From NCBI RefSeq assembly GCF_024213555.1, contig NZ_JANAVO010000001.1, positions 3,472,001 through 3,536,000 of the forward strand: a stretch of 64,000 nt of DNA. The letters are read 5' to 3'. Source of the stretch: Allokutzneria sp. A3M-2-11 16 (GTDB taxonomy: Bacteria > Actinomycetota > Actinomycetes > Mycobacteriales > Pseudonocardiaceae). Positions 52,714 to 61,073 of the stretch are shown piece by piece. Within the stretch, counting starts at the first letter, position 1. Every line of letters starts with the position of its first letter. Made by a program: the position numbers and the translations under genes. Below the pieces are notes generated by a model. It was not told where the DNA came from and searched no databases. It saw nothing but the letters and a program-made list of their open reading frames with translations.

Positions 52714-54099
52714 TCAGCAGCCGAGCAGCTGCCCGGCCAGGTAGGACTCCAGCTGGTCCATGGCCACCCGCTCCTGGGTCATGGAGTCCCGCTCCCGCAC
52801 GGTGACCGCGTGGTCGGAGAGGGTGTCGAAGTCCACGGTCACGCAGAACGGCGTGCCGATCTCGTCCTGGCGGCGGTAACGCCTGCCGATGGCGCCCGCG
52901 TCGTCGAAGTCCACGTTCCAGTGCTTGCGCAGCTGCGCGGCCAGGTCGCGGGCCTTGGGCGAGAGGTCGGAGTTGCGCGAGAGCGGCAGCACCGCGGCCT
53001 TCACCGGCGCGAGGCGGCGGTCAAGGCGCAGCACCACGCGCTTGTCCACCCCGCCCTTGGCGTTGGGCGCCTCGTCCTCGGTGTAGGCCTCCAGCAGGAA
53101 CGCCATCATCGGCCTGCCGACACCCGCGGCGGGCTCGATCACGAACGGCCGGTACCGCGAGTTCGTGGCCTGGTCGAAGTACATCAGGTCGACGCCGGAG
53201 TGGTTGGAGTGCGTGGTGAGGTCGAAGTCCGTGCGGTTGGCGACGCCCTCCAGCTCGCCCCACTCCTGCCCGGCGAAGCGGAAGCGGTACTCCAGGTCGA
53301 CGGTGCGCTTGGAGTAGTGGGAGAGCTTCTCCTTGGGGTGCTCGTAGTGCCGCAGGTTCTCCTGGGCGATGCCGAGCTCGGTGTACCAGCGGGTGCGCTC
53401 GTCGATCCAGTACTGGTGCCACTCCTCGTCGGTACCGGGCTCGACGAAGAACTCCATCTCCATCTGCTCGAACTCGCGGGTCCGGAAGATGAAGTTGCCC
53501 GGGGTGATCTCGTTGCGGAAGGACTTGCCGATCTGGCCGATGCCGAACGGCGGCTTGCGTCGGGCGGTCGTCTGCACATTGAGGAAGTTGATGAAGATGC
53601 CCTGGGCGGTCTCGGGCCGCAGGTAGTGCATGCCCTCCTCGGTCTCCACCGGGCCGAGGTGGGTCCGCAGCAGGCCGTTGAACATCTTCGGCTCGGTGAA
53701 CTGGCCGCGGTTGCCGCAGTTCGGGCACGGCACGTCGGAGAGGTCGCCCTCGATCAGCTCCTTGCCGGTGCGCTCGGAGTACTCCTCGGCGAGCTGGTCG
53801 GCGCGGTGGCGGCGGTGGCAGGACTGGCACTCCACCAGCGGGTCGACGAACTCGGCGACGTGGCCCGACGCCTCCCAGACCTCCCGGGGCAGGATCACCG
53901 AGGAGTCGATGCCGACGACGTCCTCCCGGCTCTGCACCATGAACTTCCACCACTGGCGCTTGATGTTGTCCTTCAGCTCGACGCCGAGCGGACCGTAGTC
54001 CCACGCGGACCTCGTCCCGCCGTAGATCTCGCCGCAGGGGTAGACGAAGCCACGGCGCTTGCAGAGGCTGACGACGGTCTCGATCTGATCGGCGGGCAC
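52714..54099 (-). CDS. glyS: Glycyl-tRNA synthetase (class II, alpha2 type)
   Basis: A 461-residue class II synthetase. [25 protein letters not shown] near the start, [44 protein letters not shown] (motif 2) and the late anticodon-binding domain [18 protein letters not shown] are typical. It charges tRNA-Gly. The start is a GTG at 54099. No T-box leader is visible in the 250-base upstream region. In mycobacteria glyS also neighbours smtB and zur. Confidence 0.96.
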   Translation of the reverse strand: MPADQIETVVSLCKRRGFVYPCGEIYGGTRSAWDYGPLGVELKDNIKRQWWKFMVQSREDVVGIDSSVILPREVWEASGHVAEFVDPLVECQSCHRRHRADQLAEEYSERTGKELIEGDLSDVPCPNCGNRGQFTEPKMFNGLLRTHLGPVETEEGMHYLRPETAQGIFINFLNVQTTARRKPPFGIGQIGKSFRNEITPGNFIFRTREFEQMEMEFFVEPGTDEEWHQYWIDERTRWYTELGIAQENLRHYEHPKEKLSHYSKRTVDLEYRFRFAGQEWGELEGVANRTDFDLTTHSNHSGVDLMYFDQATNSRYRPFVIEPAAGVGRPMMAFLLEAYTEDEAPNAKGGVDKRVVLRLDRRLAPVKAAVLPLSRNSDLSPKARDLAAQLRKHWNVDFDDAGAIGRRYRRQDEIGTPFCVTVDFDTLSDHAVTVRERDSMTQERVAMDQLESYLAGQLLGC

Positions 54100-54349
54100 G
54101 AACGCTCCAGGCGGGTTTGTACGAGCACTACTTCAGGAGTTCGCAAGCGTAGCGGCCCAGTTCACCGGCCCCGAAACGGGATTCGCGCACGCCCGGGGGC
54201 CGCGAATCACTACCCGGAATCGTTCCGCCGACACCGAACTTCACCCGGTCGGGCCGAGACCGGTTTTCGATTAGACATGCAATCGTGCGCATATGAGTAT
54301 TTGTCTCCTCACGGTCATCGCCCCGGTGGCCGGCACCAGAGGAGCGAAC

Positions 54350-54685
54350 ATGAGCGCGGCACTCGACCACCGCCCCGCGGAGACCCACCAGCACACGCAC
54401 GGCCCCGGCTGCGGCCACGACGCAGTCCTGCACGGCGACCACGTGGACTACCTGCACGACGGCCACGTGCACCGCGAACACCGCACCGAAGAGGGGGTTC
54501 ACTACGACGAGTGCGACACCTGCACGTGCTCCGGCTGCTCGGACAACTGCGCGGTCTGCTCCTGTGCCGACTGCTCATGCCCGACGTGCAACCACGCCAC
54601 CTGCCAGTGCTCGGGCTGCTCCGACTCGTGCCAGAACTGCACGTGCGCCAGCTGCACCTGCCCCACCTGCAACCACGCCGCCTAA
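54350..54685 (+). CDS. His/Cys-rich metal-binding protein, metallothionein-like
   Basis: A 111-residue protein in two parts. Residues 1-50 are histidine-rich (THQHTHGPGCGHDAVLHG, HVDYLHDGHVHREH), resembling the small actinobacterial His-rich proteins annotated around zinc genes. Residues ~55-111 are two consecutive 26-27-residue Cys-rich repeats, TCTCSGCSDNCAVCSC and TCQCSGCSDSCQNCTC, each ending CPTCNHA, giving about 20 cysteines. The whole is likely a zinc buffer or store. The gene has AGAGGAGCG upstream. Its setting (ArsR/SmtB, Zur, TIGR03943) supports a zinc role, but metal binding is inferred. Confidence 0.8.
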   Translation: MSAALDHRPAETHQHTHGPGCGHDAVLHGDHVDYLHDGHVHREHRTEEGVHYDECDTCTCSGCSDNCAVCSCADCSCPTCNHATCQCSGCSDSCQNCTCASCTCPTCNHAA

Positions 54686-54707
54686 CCCTCACCTCCCAGC
54701 CCCCAAC

Positions 54708-54770
54708 CCCGTTTCGTACTCATAACGGGATTTGGGAGCGCTCTTTTTCCCGCTATGAGTACGAAACGGG
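54708..54770. repeat. Palindromic repeat family B, copy 1
   Basis: A 63-bp element. Ends are CCCGTTTCGTACTCATA (54708-54724) and its exact inverse TATGAGTACGAAACGGG (54754-54770). The centre has CGGGA/TCCCG inner arms, GGGAGCGCTC and a T5 run. It fills the gap between the convergent His/Cys-rich gene and the ABM gene and ends exactly at the ABM stop. Copy 2 at 56572-56634 differs at 2 of 63 positions. Probably a bidirectional terminator as well as a repeat. Confidence 0.92.
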
Positions 54771-55154
54771 TCAGCGGGGGGTGGAGCGGGGTTGGGCGGC
54801 CTCGCCGAGGCGGACGGTTCCGGCGTCCTCGGCGAGCAGGCTCGGGTGGTCGGTGACGGCGCCGCCGGTGGCCTCGGCGAGGACCTCGTAGGCCGCGGGC
54901 TCGTCGGGCAGGGCCTCGGAGAGCAGGGGGATCACGTGCTCCCGGACTTCGAAGGGGGAGAGGGCGCGGCGGTAGGCCACCACCGACTCGAACTCCACCA
55001 CGAGCACCCAGCGGTCCGCCTCGTCGGTCGCCCTGGCGAGGTGCCCGGAGCGACAGCGGGGTTGGGCGGTGAGCAGTTCGAGGGCGCGCCGGGCGCGCGC
55101 GGTGAACGTCCCGGCCTCGGCTTCGGTCACGGCGAAGCGGCATACCAGCAGCAC
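54771..55154 (-). CDS. ABM-superfamily (antibiotic biosynthesis monooxygenase-like) protein
   Basis: A 127-residue ferredoxin-like-fold protein. VLLVCRFAVTEAEAGTFTARARRALELLTAQPRCRSGHLARATDEADRWVLVVEFESVVAYRRALSPFEVREHVIPLL shows the ABM strand-helix pattern with the conserved hydrophobic VLVVEFES strand. The function of such single-domain proteins is often haem or quinone related; none is shown. The GTG at 55154 is preferred over upstream starts that lack homology. It occupies the position of Rv2360c in mycobacteria, next to zur and uppS. Confidence 0.7.
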   Translation of the reverse strand: MLLVCRFAVTEAEAGTFTARARRALELLTAQPRCRSGHLARATDEADRWVLVVEFESVVAYRRALSPFEVREHVIPLLSEALPDEPAAYEVLAEATGGAVTDHPSLLAEDAGTVRLGEAAQPRSTPR

Positions 55155-55245
55155 CCGCCCATCCTGGCAGGATGGCCGCGCGTCCCGGTCCCACGGGGCG
55201 GTGGATGATGGCTGTGATGTCGCCCTGAAGGGATGAGGAGGCGCC

Positions 55246-55521
55246 ATGAACCAGCGCAGGTCACCGCGCGCTCAGCTGCTGCCGGGCAGCGGGCCGCTCT
55301 CCCGGGTGCCACCGGCGGCGGCGTTCTTCGGAGTGCTGGTGCTGTTCGTGGCCGGTGTGCTGATCAAGGGTGTGGTCGGCGCGGTGCTGCTGGGCCTGCT
55401 GACGCTGGGCGTGCTGGGGTTGCTCGTCGCCGCGTGGCGGGTGCTGTCCCCGGTCGACCGGCTGATGCGGTTCGTGGTGTTCGCCGCGATGGTCGCCGTG
55501 ACCTTCTCGGTGCTGGGCTGA
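55246..55521 (+). CDS. DUF6703-type small membrane protein
   Basis: A 91-residue protein with two or three hydrophobic segments (residues 25-45, 47-63, 72-90) and a basic N-terminus. It resembles the actinobacterial DUF6703 family by size and the RxxxSPVDRLMRF loop. Function unknown. The ATG at 55246 has GAGGAGG six bases upstream. It precedes arsR by 194 bases and could be separate from it. Confidence 0.65.
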   Translation: MNQRRSPRAQLLPGSGPLSRVPPAAAFFGVLVLFVAGVLIKGVVGAVLLGLLTLGVLGLLVAAWRVLSPVDRLMRFVVFAAMVAVTFSVLG

Positions 55522-55645
55522 TCCGGAGTTGGGCTGATCCGGTGCCGGGCTCGGCGCGGGCGAACACGATTACCGTCGTCTCCTAGAATGACGGGTAGCC
55601 TTGCGCTCCCGGGTGCCTTCCGGTATTCGGTCGGTCACTGCCGAA

Positions 55646-55698
55646 GATCCGCTTGCGGGATCGAGCACTGCCAGCGAGATCCGCTCGCGGGATCGAGC
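55646..55698. promoter_or_regulatory. Pair of direct repeats in the arsR leader
   Basis: Two 21-base repeats at 55646-55666 and 55678-55698, differing at one position. Each contains the near-palindrome GATCCGCTCGCGGGATC. Start-to-start spacing is 32 bases, about three helical turns. They sit between a TAGAAT hexamer (55583) and the arsR ribosome binding site. They may be operators for the SmtB-type repressor, although canonical SmtB sites are AT-rich. Confidence 0.5.
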
Positions 55699-55715
55699 GT
55701 TGATGGAGAGGAGCC

Positions 55716-56141
55716 ATGTCCGCCGTGAGTCAGGACTCCACGTCGCCGGCACCGCACGGCGTTGCGGACGGTCCCGTTCTCGCGCCGGTCGAGGCCGCTC
55801 CCGCGGGCGAGCACGTGCACTCGCACGACCGCACGCCACCACCGCCCGCACCGCGCCGCGATACGAAATCGCTGGTCGCCGCGGGTGACCTGCTGCGAGC
55901 CCTCGCGGCGCCGGTGCGGATCGCCATCGTGTTGCAGCTGCGCGAGTCCGAGCGGTGCGTGCACGAGCTCGTCGACGCGCTCGGCGTGACCCAGCCCCTG
56001 ATCAGCCAGCATCTGCGCGTGCTGAAGTCGGCCGGTGTGGTGCACGGTGAACGGCACGGCCGCGAGGTCGTGTACCGGCTCGCCGACGAGCACCTGGCGC
56101 ACATCGTGATCGACGCCGTCGCGCACGTGGAGGAAGCGTGA
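55716..56141 (+). CDS. smtB: ArsR/SmtB-family metal-sensing repressor
   Basis: A 141-residue repressor with a disordered His-containing N-terminal 40 residues, then the winged helix RALAAPVRIAIVLQLRESERCVHELVDALGVTQPLISQHLRVLKSAGVV. The C-terminal alpha5 helix reads ADEHLAHIVIDAVAHVEE, which places D, H, H and E at the exact spacing of the SmtB/CzrA zinc site (D104, H106, H117, E120). Zinc binding should release it from DNA. Its stop overlaps the zur start (GTGA), as in Mycobacterium Rv2358-Rv2359. Confidence 0.93.
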   Translation: MSAVSQDSTSPAPHGVADGPVLAPVEAAPAGEHVHSHDRTPPPPAPRRDTKSLVAAGDLLRALAAPVRIAIVLQLRESERCVHELVDALGVTQPLISQHLRVLKSAGVVHGERHGREVVYRLADEHLAHIVIDAVAHVEEA

Positions 56142-56557
56142 CCATCAGCGAACGGCCGACTCCGGCGGTGCCCGGACTGCGGGCCACCAAGCAGCGGGCG
56201 GCGGTGTCGAAGCTGCTCGACCAGCTCGACGAGTTCCGTTCCGCCCAGGAGATCCACGAGGAGCTCCGGCGCCGCGGTGAGGGCATCGGCCTGACCACCG
56301 TGTACCGGACCCTGCAGAGCCTGGCCGACGCCAGCGAGATCGACGTGCTGCGCACCGGCTCCGGCGAGGCGATGTACCGGCGCTGTTCGGCGCACCACCA
56401 TCACCACCTGGTGTGCCGCACCTGTCAACGCACCGTCGAGGTGGAGGGCCCGGCCGTGGAGCGGTGGGCCGAGAAGATCGCCGCCGAGCACGGCTTCTCC
56501 GAGGTCAGCCACACCATCGAGATCTTCGGCACCTGCGCCGACTGCACCCGCTCCTAA
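56138..56557 (+). CDS. zur: Zinc uptake regulator (Fur family)
   Basis: A 139-residue Fur-family protein. DNA-binding domain: PGLRATKQRAAVSKLLDQLDEFRSAQEIHEELRRRGEGIGLTTVYRTLQSLAD. Metal sites: HHHHHLVCRTCQRTVEVEGPAVE and FGTCADC, the two CxxC pairs of the structural zinc and the histidines of the regulatory site. The order smtB-zur and neighbours indicate Zur rather than Fur. Zinc-loaded Zur represses uptake and zinc-sparing genes. Confidence 0.93.
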   Translation: MTISERPTPAVPGLRATKQRAAVSKLLDQLDEFRSAQEIHEELRRRGEGIGLTTVYRTLQSLADASEIDVLRTGSGEAMYRRCSAHHHHHLVCRTCQRTVEVEGPAVERWAEKIAAEHGFSEVSHTIEIFGTCADCTRS

Positions 56558-56571
56558 CCCCCCGGGGGTAT

Positions 56572-56634
56572 CCCGTTTCGTACTCATAACGGGATTTGGG
56601 AGCGCTCTTTTTCCTGCTAAGAGTACGAAACGGG
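56572..56634. repeat. Palindromic repeat family B, copy 2
   Basis: A 63-bp near-copy of the element at 54708-54770. The two changes (C to T in the right inner arm, T to A near the right outer arm) weaken the stem slightly. It lies between convergent zur and TIGR03943 genes, 14 bases past the zur stop, the same kind of position as copy 1. Confidence 0.92.
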
Positions 56635-56646
56635 AAAGCGGTGGGG

Positions 56647-57393
56647 TTACTCGTAGGGCATCTCGGGGATGGGGATCTGTTTGATGCTCGCCACGGTCAG
56701 CGACGGGGTGTAGGAGTTCGCCTCCGTCGCGGTGCCGGGCTGGATGCGGCCGGTCACCTCGACCCAGCTGTCCACGGCGTAGCCGGACGCGCTCGGCTCG
56801 CCGTCCAGGCGCACCCGCACCGGGGTGGCGTCGGCGGCGCAGCACCCCATCACCAGGCGCGCCATCAACGTGGAGTTCTTGTCCCGCACGATGAAGCCGC
56901 TCATCCGGACCGTGCGGTCGTTGAGGGTGTTGGCGTCGTCCCACGCGGAGCGGGTGACGAAGTCGGTCATCGTGATCGGCACGACGTCGCCGGGCGGCAG
57001 CGGGTCGAACTTGGCGCCGCCGGTCTTGCGCTCGCTCTGCGCGACCGAGCGGCCGTCGTTGCGGGTGACCGAGTCCGAGCCGAGCGCGGGCGGGGCGATC
57101 AGGAAGATCGCCAGCACCGGGAGCATCAGCATCCAGCTGCTGCGGCCGTGCGCGTGCCCGTCATCATGAGAACCGGAGTCGTGCGAGTGCCCGTCGGAGG
57201 CTGAGCCGCGGACGTGCTTCTTCAGGTCGCGGACGATCGCGAAGAGCGCGAGCAGCACCATGACGGCACCGGTCGCGAGCACCATCCACTGGAACGAGGG
57301 CTTGACGTAGTTCAGGTACGCGCCGGTGAACCCGATCTTGAGCAGTGCCCCGCCGAGCAGCACGAGCAGGATGTTCTGCGTTTCACGCCTCAT
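56647..57393 (-). CDS. TIGR03943-family putative membrane zinc-transport partner
   Basis: A 248-residue protein with two N-terminal helices, a His-rich loop (DGHSHDSGSHDDGHAHG) followed by a third helix, and a soluble C-terminal domain of about 140 residues containing RLVMGCCAADATPVRVRLDG. The family (YcgQ-like) is always next to a DUF318 permease, as here, and is often under Zur control. The ATG overlaps the permease stop (ATGA). The exact activity is unproven. Confidence 0.88.
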   Translation of the reverse strand: MRRETQNILLVLLGGALLKIGFTGAYLNYVKPSFQWMVLATGAVMVLLALFAIVRDLKKHVRGSASDGHSHDSGSHDDGHAHGRSSWMLMLPVLAIFLIAPPALGSDSVTRNDGRSVAQSERKTGGAKFDPLPPGDVVPITMTDFVTRSAWDDANTLNDRTVRMSGFIVRDKNSTLMARLVMGCCAADATPVRVRLDGEPSASGYAVDSWVEVTGRIQPGTATEANSYTPSLTVASIKQIPIPEMPYE

Positions 57394-58409
57394 CGAACCC
57401 CTCCGAAGACCACCAGGCCCGCGCCGACCGCGCACAGGATCGCCACCACGAACGTCAGCGGGGCGAAGCGCGCCGCGAACGGGCGGCCGAACGCCCCCGC
57501 CTGCATCGCGATCAGCTTCACGTCCACCGCCGGACCCACCACGAGGAACACCAGCCTGGGCAGCAGCGGCAGCATCGACAGGGACGCCACCACGAACGCG
57601 TCGGCCTCGCTGCACAGCGCCAGGATGACCGCGAGCAGCGCCATCACGATCACGCCGAGCACGACCTGACCGCCGAGCGAGGTCATCCACGACCCGGGGA
57701 CGAGCACGTGCAGCGCCGCTGAGGTGACCCCGCCGAGCACCAGGAACCCGCCCGCCTCGACCAGGTCGTGCCGCGCGGTCTCGGCGAAGATCGTGAACTT
57801 CGAGTCGCCCGCCTTCGGCTCGGGCCTGCGCAGCGCGCGCTCGGCGATCCACTCCGCCTTGCCCAGCCGCAGCCACAGCCAGCCCATGACCACTGCGGTC
57901 AGGAACGAGCCGAGGAAGCGGGCGAGGACCATCAGCGGCTCGCCGGGGAACGCGACGGCCGTGGAGACCAGCACGATCGGGTTGACCGCGGGCGCGGCCA
58001 GCAGGAAGGTCAGCGCGGCGGCCGGAGCGACGCCCTGCTGCATCAGCCTGCGGCTCACCGGCACGGACGCGCACTCGCAGCCGGGCAGCGCCATGCCCGC
58101 GACCCCGGCGACCGGAACGGCCAGCGCGGAGTTGCCCGGCAGCGCCTTGCGCAGCGCGCTCATCGGCACGTACGCCGCGATGAGGCCGCTGAGCAGGACA
58201 CCGAACACCAGGAACGGCAGCGCCTGCACGCACACGGCGACGAAGATCGTCGAGCCGGTGCGCAGCTCGGGCACGTTGAAGAACTGGGTCAACGGGGTCC
58301 GGAAGAGCAGCGCCAGCACCAGCACCAGGCACAGCACTTCCAGCGATGACGGAACCCAGCGGCGGCGTTCCTCGGGAGCCTCCGGCTCGGCCTCGGTGGT
58401 CGTGGTCAC
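57390..58409 (-). CDS. DUF318/ArsP-type permease (YcgR-like)
   Basis: A 339-residue membrane protein with about eight helices in two related halves. The first half contains MALPGCECASVPVSRRLMQQGVAPAAALTFLLAAPAVNPIVLVST, and the second CSEADAFVVASLSMLP, the paired conserved cores of this permease family. The GTG at 58409 gives VTTTTEAEP; an upstream TTG at 58448 is in the same frame but would overlap the palindromic box. Together with the next gene it forms a two-gene metal-associated unit. Confidence 0.88.
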   Translation of the reverse strand: MTTTTEAEPEAPEERRRWVPSSLEVLCLVLVLALLFRTPLTQFFNVPELRTGSTIFVAVCVQALPFLVFGVLLSGLIAAYVPMSALRKALPGNSALAVPVAGVAGMALPGCECASVPVSRRLMQQGVAPAAALTFLLAAPAVNPIVLVSTAVAFPGEPLMVLARFLGSFLTAVVMGWLWLRLGKAEWIAERALRRPEPKAGDSKFTIFAETARHDLVEAGGFLVLGGVTSAALHVLVPGSWMTSLGGQVVLGVIVMALLAVILALCSEADAFVVASLSMLPLLPRLVFLVVGPAVDVKLIAMQAGAFGRPFAARFAPLTFVVAILCAVGAGLVVFGGVR

Positions 58410-58433
58410 CCGGACATGGTGCCAGGCCGATCC

Positions 58434-58446
58434 GATAACCGTTACC
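58434..58446. promoter_or_regulatory. Zur-box-like palindrome before the permease gene
   Basis: GATAACCGTTACC is a 13-bp palindrome with one mismatch (GATAAC-C-GTTACC), centred about 31 bases upstream of the permease start. Actinobacterial Zur sites are AT-rich palindromes of this arm spacing around a central G/C. The location between the 3' end of the preceding gene and a Zur-type target is right, but no consensus was computed. Confidence 0.45.
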
Positions 58447-58458
58447 AACGACCGCCGG

Positions 58459-58890
58459 TTATGCGCGGTGCCGGGGTCCCTTCGGCGCGGAGAGCGAGTC
58501 CCGCAGCTTCGAGCTGTTGCCGATCATGATCCCGAACAGGGTGCCGAGCGCGTCCCTGCTCAGCCCCTCCGCCGGGAACTCGTAGCGCAGCGTCAGGTCC
58601 ATCTTGCCGTCGTTGCGCGAGAGCACCGGGGTGCCGCCGAAGGGCAGCTCCGAGGCGCGGTCGATCGCCGAGAGCGCCAGTTCGGCGTCGTCGGGGAGGT
58701 TGACCGCGACGACGCACATCAGGCTGAGCACGACCAGGCCCTCGGCCAGCTGGGCGGCCTGGACCAGCCACGGGATGCCGGAGTGCTCGAAGAACAGCGC
58801 GCCCCCGTCGTCGACGCGGACCTCGTGGTAGGTCTCCAGGGCGCCGCGCGCGTGGCTCAGCAGCGCCGCCGTGTTCGCCGCCTCGGTCAC
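58459..58890 (-). CDS. YbjN-like/tetrameric chaperone-fold protein of unknown function
   Basis: A 143-residue acidic protein: [59 protein letters not shown], the alternating strand-helix layout of YbjN/type III secretion chaperone-like proteins, but without clear family residues. It starts with a GTG overlapping the uppS stop (GTGA), so it is coupled to uppS and its product may support it. Function unknown. Confidence 0.6.
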   Translation of the reverse strand: MTEAANTAALLSHARGALETYHEVRVDDGGALFFEHSGIPWLVQAAQLAEGLVVLSLMCVVAVNLPDDAELALSAIDRASELPFGGTPVLSRNDGKMDLTLRYEFPAEGLSRDALGTLFGIMIGNSSKLRDSLSAPKGPRHRA

Positions 58891-59699
58891 TTCGCGCTCA
58901 CCTGGTTCGGCACGGCGCCACCGTAGCGGCGGTCCCGCTTGGCGAAGATCTCGCAGGCGTGCCACAGGTCGCGGCGGTCCATGTCCGGGAACAGCTTGTC
59001 CAGGAAGACCAGCTCGGCGTACGCGGACTGCCAGAGCAGGAAGTTCGAGGTCCGCTGTTCGCCCGAGGTGCGCAGGAACAGGTCGACGTCGGGCATGTCC
59101 GGCTCGTCGAGGTAGCGCGCAAGCAGCTTCTCGGTGATCTTCTCCGGGTTGATCTCCCCGGAGGCCACCCTGCGGCCGATCTCCCGCGCCGCGTCGGCGA
59201 TCTCCGCGCGCCCGCCGTAGTTGACGCACATGGTGAGCGTCAGCACGTCGTTGTCCTTGGTCTGCTCCTCGGCGGCCTCCAGCTCCTTGATCACGCTGCG
59301 CCACAGCTTCGGCCGCCGCCCGGCCCAGCGCACGCGGACGCCGATGGAGTCCATGTAGTCCACCTGGCGGTGGATGGTGTCGCGGTTGAAGCCCATCAGG
59401 AACCGGACCTCGTCCGGGCTGCGCTTCCAGTTCTCGGTGGAGAAGGCGTACGCCGAGAGCCACTTCACCCCGGCGTTCACCGCGCCGTTGACGAGTTCGA
59501 TCAGCACGGCCTCACCGCGCTTGTGACCCTCGATCCTGGGCAGCCCGCGCTCCTTGGCCCACCGGCCGTTGCCGTCCATCACCAGCGCGATGTGCTTGGG
59601 CACGAAATCGGCGAGCACGGTGGGGAACGTCGCGCCGGAGGGGTGTGCCTCGGGAGCCTGGATGTCGGTCCGCGTGCGGCCGGAACGCCGTCGCAGCAT
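58887..59699 (-). CDS. uppS: Isoprenyl (Z-) diphosphate synthase, UppS family
   Basis: A 270-residue cis-prenyltransferase. The catalytic aspartate region is [27 protein letters not shown], then [20 protein letters not shown], the [20 protein letters not shown] substrate/dimer motif. It makes the long-chain polyprenyl diphosphate carrier of cell wall synthesis. The ATG at 59699 gives MLRRRSG; a longer frame upstream lacks homology. It is the first gene of a minus-strand run uppS-ybjN-like (-permease-TIGR03943). Confidence 0.94.
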   Translation of the reverse strand: MLRRRSGRTRTDIQAPEAHPSGATFPTVLADFVPKHIALVMDGNGRWAKERGLPRIEGHKRGEAVLIELVNGAVNAGVKWLSAYAFSTENWKRSPDEVRFLMGFNRDTIHRQVDYMDSIGVRVRWAGRRPKLWRSVIKELEAAEEQTKDNDVLTLTMCVNYGGRAEIADAAREIGRRVASGEINPEKITEKLLARYLDEPDMPDVDLFLRTSGEQRTSNFLLWQSAYAELVFLDKLFPDMDRRDLWHACEIFAKRDRRYGGAVPNQVSAK

Positions 59700-59774
59700 G
59701 GGTTCGCCTTCTTTCCCTGCGAGTTCAGCCGTCGATCCTACGCAGTGCCCGAGCGCGGGATAGCGTGGCCTCTC

Positions 59775-60104
59775 GTGATCTCTCCGGCCGTTCGGCTCAC
59801 CGTGTGCCGGGACTGCTGTTGCGGCAACGCGACCAAGCACCCCGGCGTCGACCACGACGCGCAGCTCGCCCGGCTGCGCGAGATAGCCGAGGCGACCGGG
59901 GCCGCCGTCACCGTCTCGGACTGCCTCGACGTGTGCGAGCACGCGAACGTCGTCGTGGTGCACCGCCGGGGCGGCAGGCCCGAGTGGTTCGGTTTCGTGA
60001 AGGGCGACGGAGTGCTCGACGACCTGCACGAGTGGATCAAGGGCGGCGGGCCCGTTCCGGACACCCTTGAGCTGCACCGGATCTCCCCGCCCGTGCGGTC
60101 CTGA
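59775..60104 (+). CDS. Thioredoxin-like [2Fe-2S] ferredoxin-domain protein
   Basis: A 109-residue protein with clustered cysteines CRDCCCG near the N-terminus and [16 protein letters not shown] in the middle, the cysteine pattern of thioredoxin-like [2Fe-2S] ferredoxins. The C-terminal strand/helix [18 protein letters not shown] completes the fold. Electron-transfer role likely; partner unknown. GTG start at 59775. It lies 14 bases before era and could share its transcript. Confidence 0.8.
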   Translation: MISPAVRLTVCRDCCCGNATKHPGVDHDAQLARLREIAEATGAAVTVSDCLDVCEHANVVVVHRRGGRPEWFGFVKGDGVLDDLHEWIKGGGPVPDTLELHRISPPVRS

Positions 60105-60118
60105 GGACGGCTGCGAGA

Positions 60119-61036
60119 ATGACGGGCGTGACCAGCCCCAAAGACGCACACCGGTCCGGGTTCGCCTGCTTCGTCGGCCGCCCCAACGCGGGCAAGTCGA
60201 CCCTGACCAACGCGCTGGTCGGCTCCAAGGTCGCGATCACCTCGGACAAGCCGCAGACCACCCGGCACACCATCCGCGGCATCGTGCACCGCGAGGACGC
60301 GCAGCTGATCATCGTCGACACCCCCGGCCTGCACCGGCCGCGCACCCTGCTCGGGCAGCGGCTCAACGACCTGGTCATGGAGACCTGGTCGGAGGTGGAC
60401 GTGATCGGCCTGTGCGTGCCCGCCGACCAGAAGGTCGGCCCCGGCGACAAGTTCATCGCGAGCGAGCTCGCCAAGATCGCCAAGAAGACCCCGGTGATCG
60501 GCATCGTCACCAAGACCGACCTGGTCCCGCCGAAGCAGGTCGCCGAGCAGCTGCTCGCCCTGCAGCAGGTGATGGAGTTCGCCGAGCTGATCCCGGTCTC
60601 GGCGGTGGACGGCTACCAGGTCGGGCTGCTGGCGGACCTGCTGGTCAAGCGGCTGCCCACGGGGCCGCAGCTCTACCCGGCCGGGGAGCTGACCGACGAG
60701 CCGGAGCAGACGCTGATCGCCGAGCTGATCCGCGAGGCCGCGCTGGACGGGGTCCGCGACGAGCTGCCGCACTCGATCGCGGTCACCGTCGAGGAGATGC
60801 TGCCGCGCGAGGGCCGTGACGACATGCTGGAGATCCACGCCGCGCTGCACGTGGAGCGGCAGAGCCAGAAGGCCATCGTGATCGGCCGCGGCGGCGAGCG
60901 CCTGAAGCAGGTCGGCATGGTCTCCCGCAAGCAGATCGAGAAGCTGCTCGGCACCAAGGTCTACCTTGACCTGCGGGTGCGAGTGGCCAAGGACTGGCAG
61001 CGCGATCCCAAGCAGCTGCGCCGCCTCGGTTTCTGA
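60119..61036 (+). CDS. era: GTPase Era (ribosome assembly)
   Basis: A 305-residue GTPase with the KH domain. G1 [10 protein letters not shown]3 DTPGLH, G4 as TKTD, and the C-terminal KH motif [13 protein letters not shown]. Era binds the 16S rRNA 3' end and couples ribosome maturation to growth. Start ATG 60119 or GTG 60128. In mycobacteria era follows the Rv2365c gene; here it is displaced but still precedes recO (38 bases). Confidence 0.96.
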   Translation: MTGVTSPKDAHRSGFACFVGRPNAGKSTLTNALVGSKVAITSDKPQTTRHTIRGIVHREDAQLIIVDTPGLHRPRTLLGQRLNDLVMETWSEVDVIGLCVPADQKVGPGDKFIASELAKIAKKTPVIGIVTKTDLVPPKQVAEQLLALQQVMEFAELIPVSAVDGYQVGLLADLLVKRLPTGPQLYPAGELTDEPEQTLIAELIREAALDGVRDELPHSIAVTVEEMLPREGRDDMLEIHAALHVERQSQKAIVIGRGGERLKQVGMVSRKQIEKLLGTKVYLDLRVRVAKDWQRDPKQLRRLGF

Positions 61037-61073
61037 CGGCGCTTTTGTCGGGGGTAGGTGGGAGAATCCGGTG

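Noticed and set aside
54732-54745. GGGAGCGCTC within repeat family B read as a CebR/LacI operator
   Set aside because: It is at the loop of a repeat that sits behind genes, not in promoters, so an operator role is unlikely.
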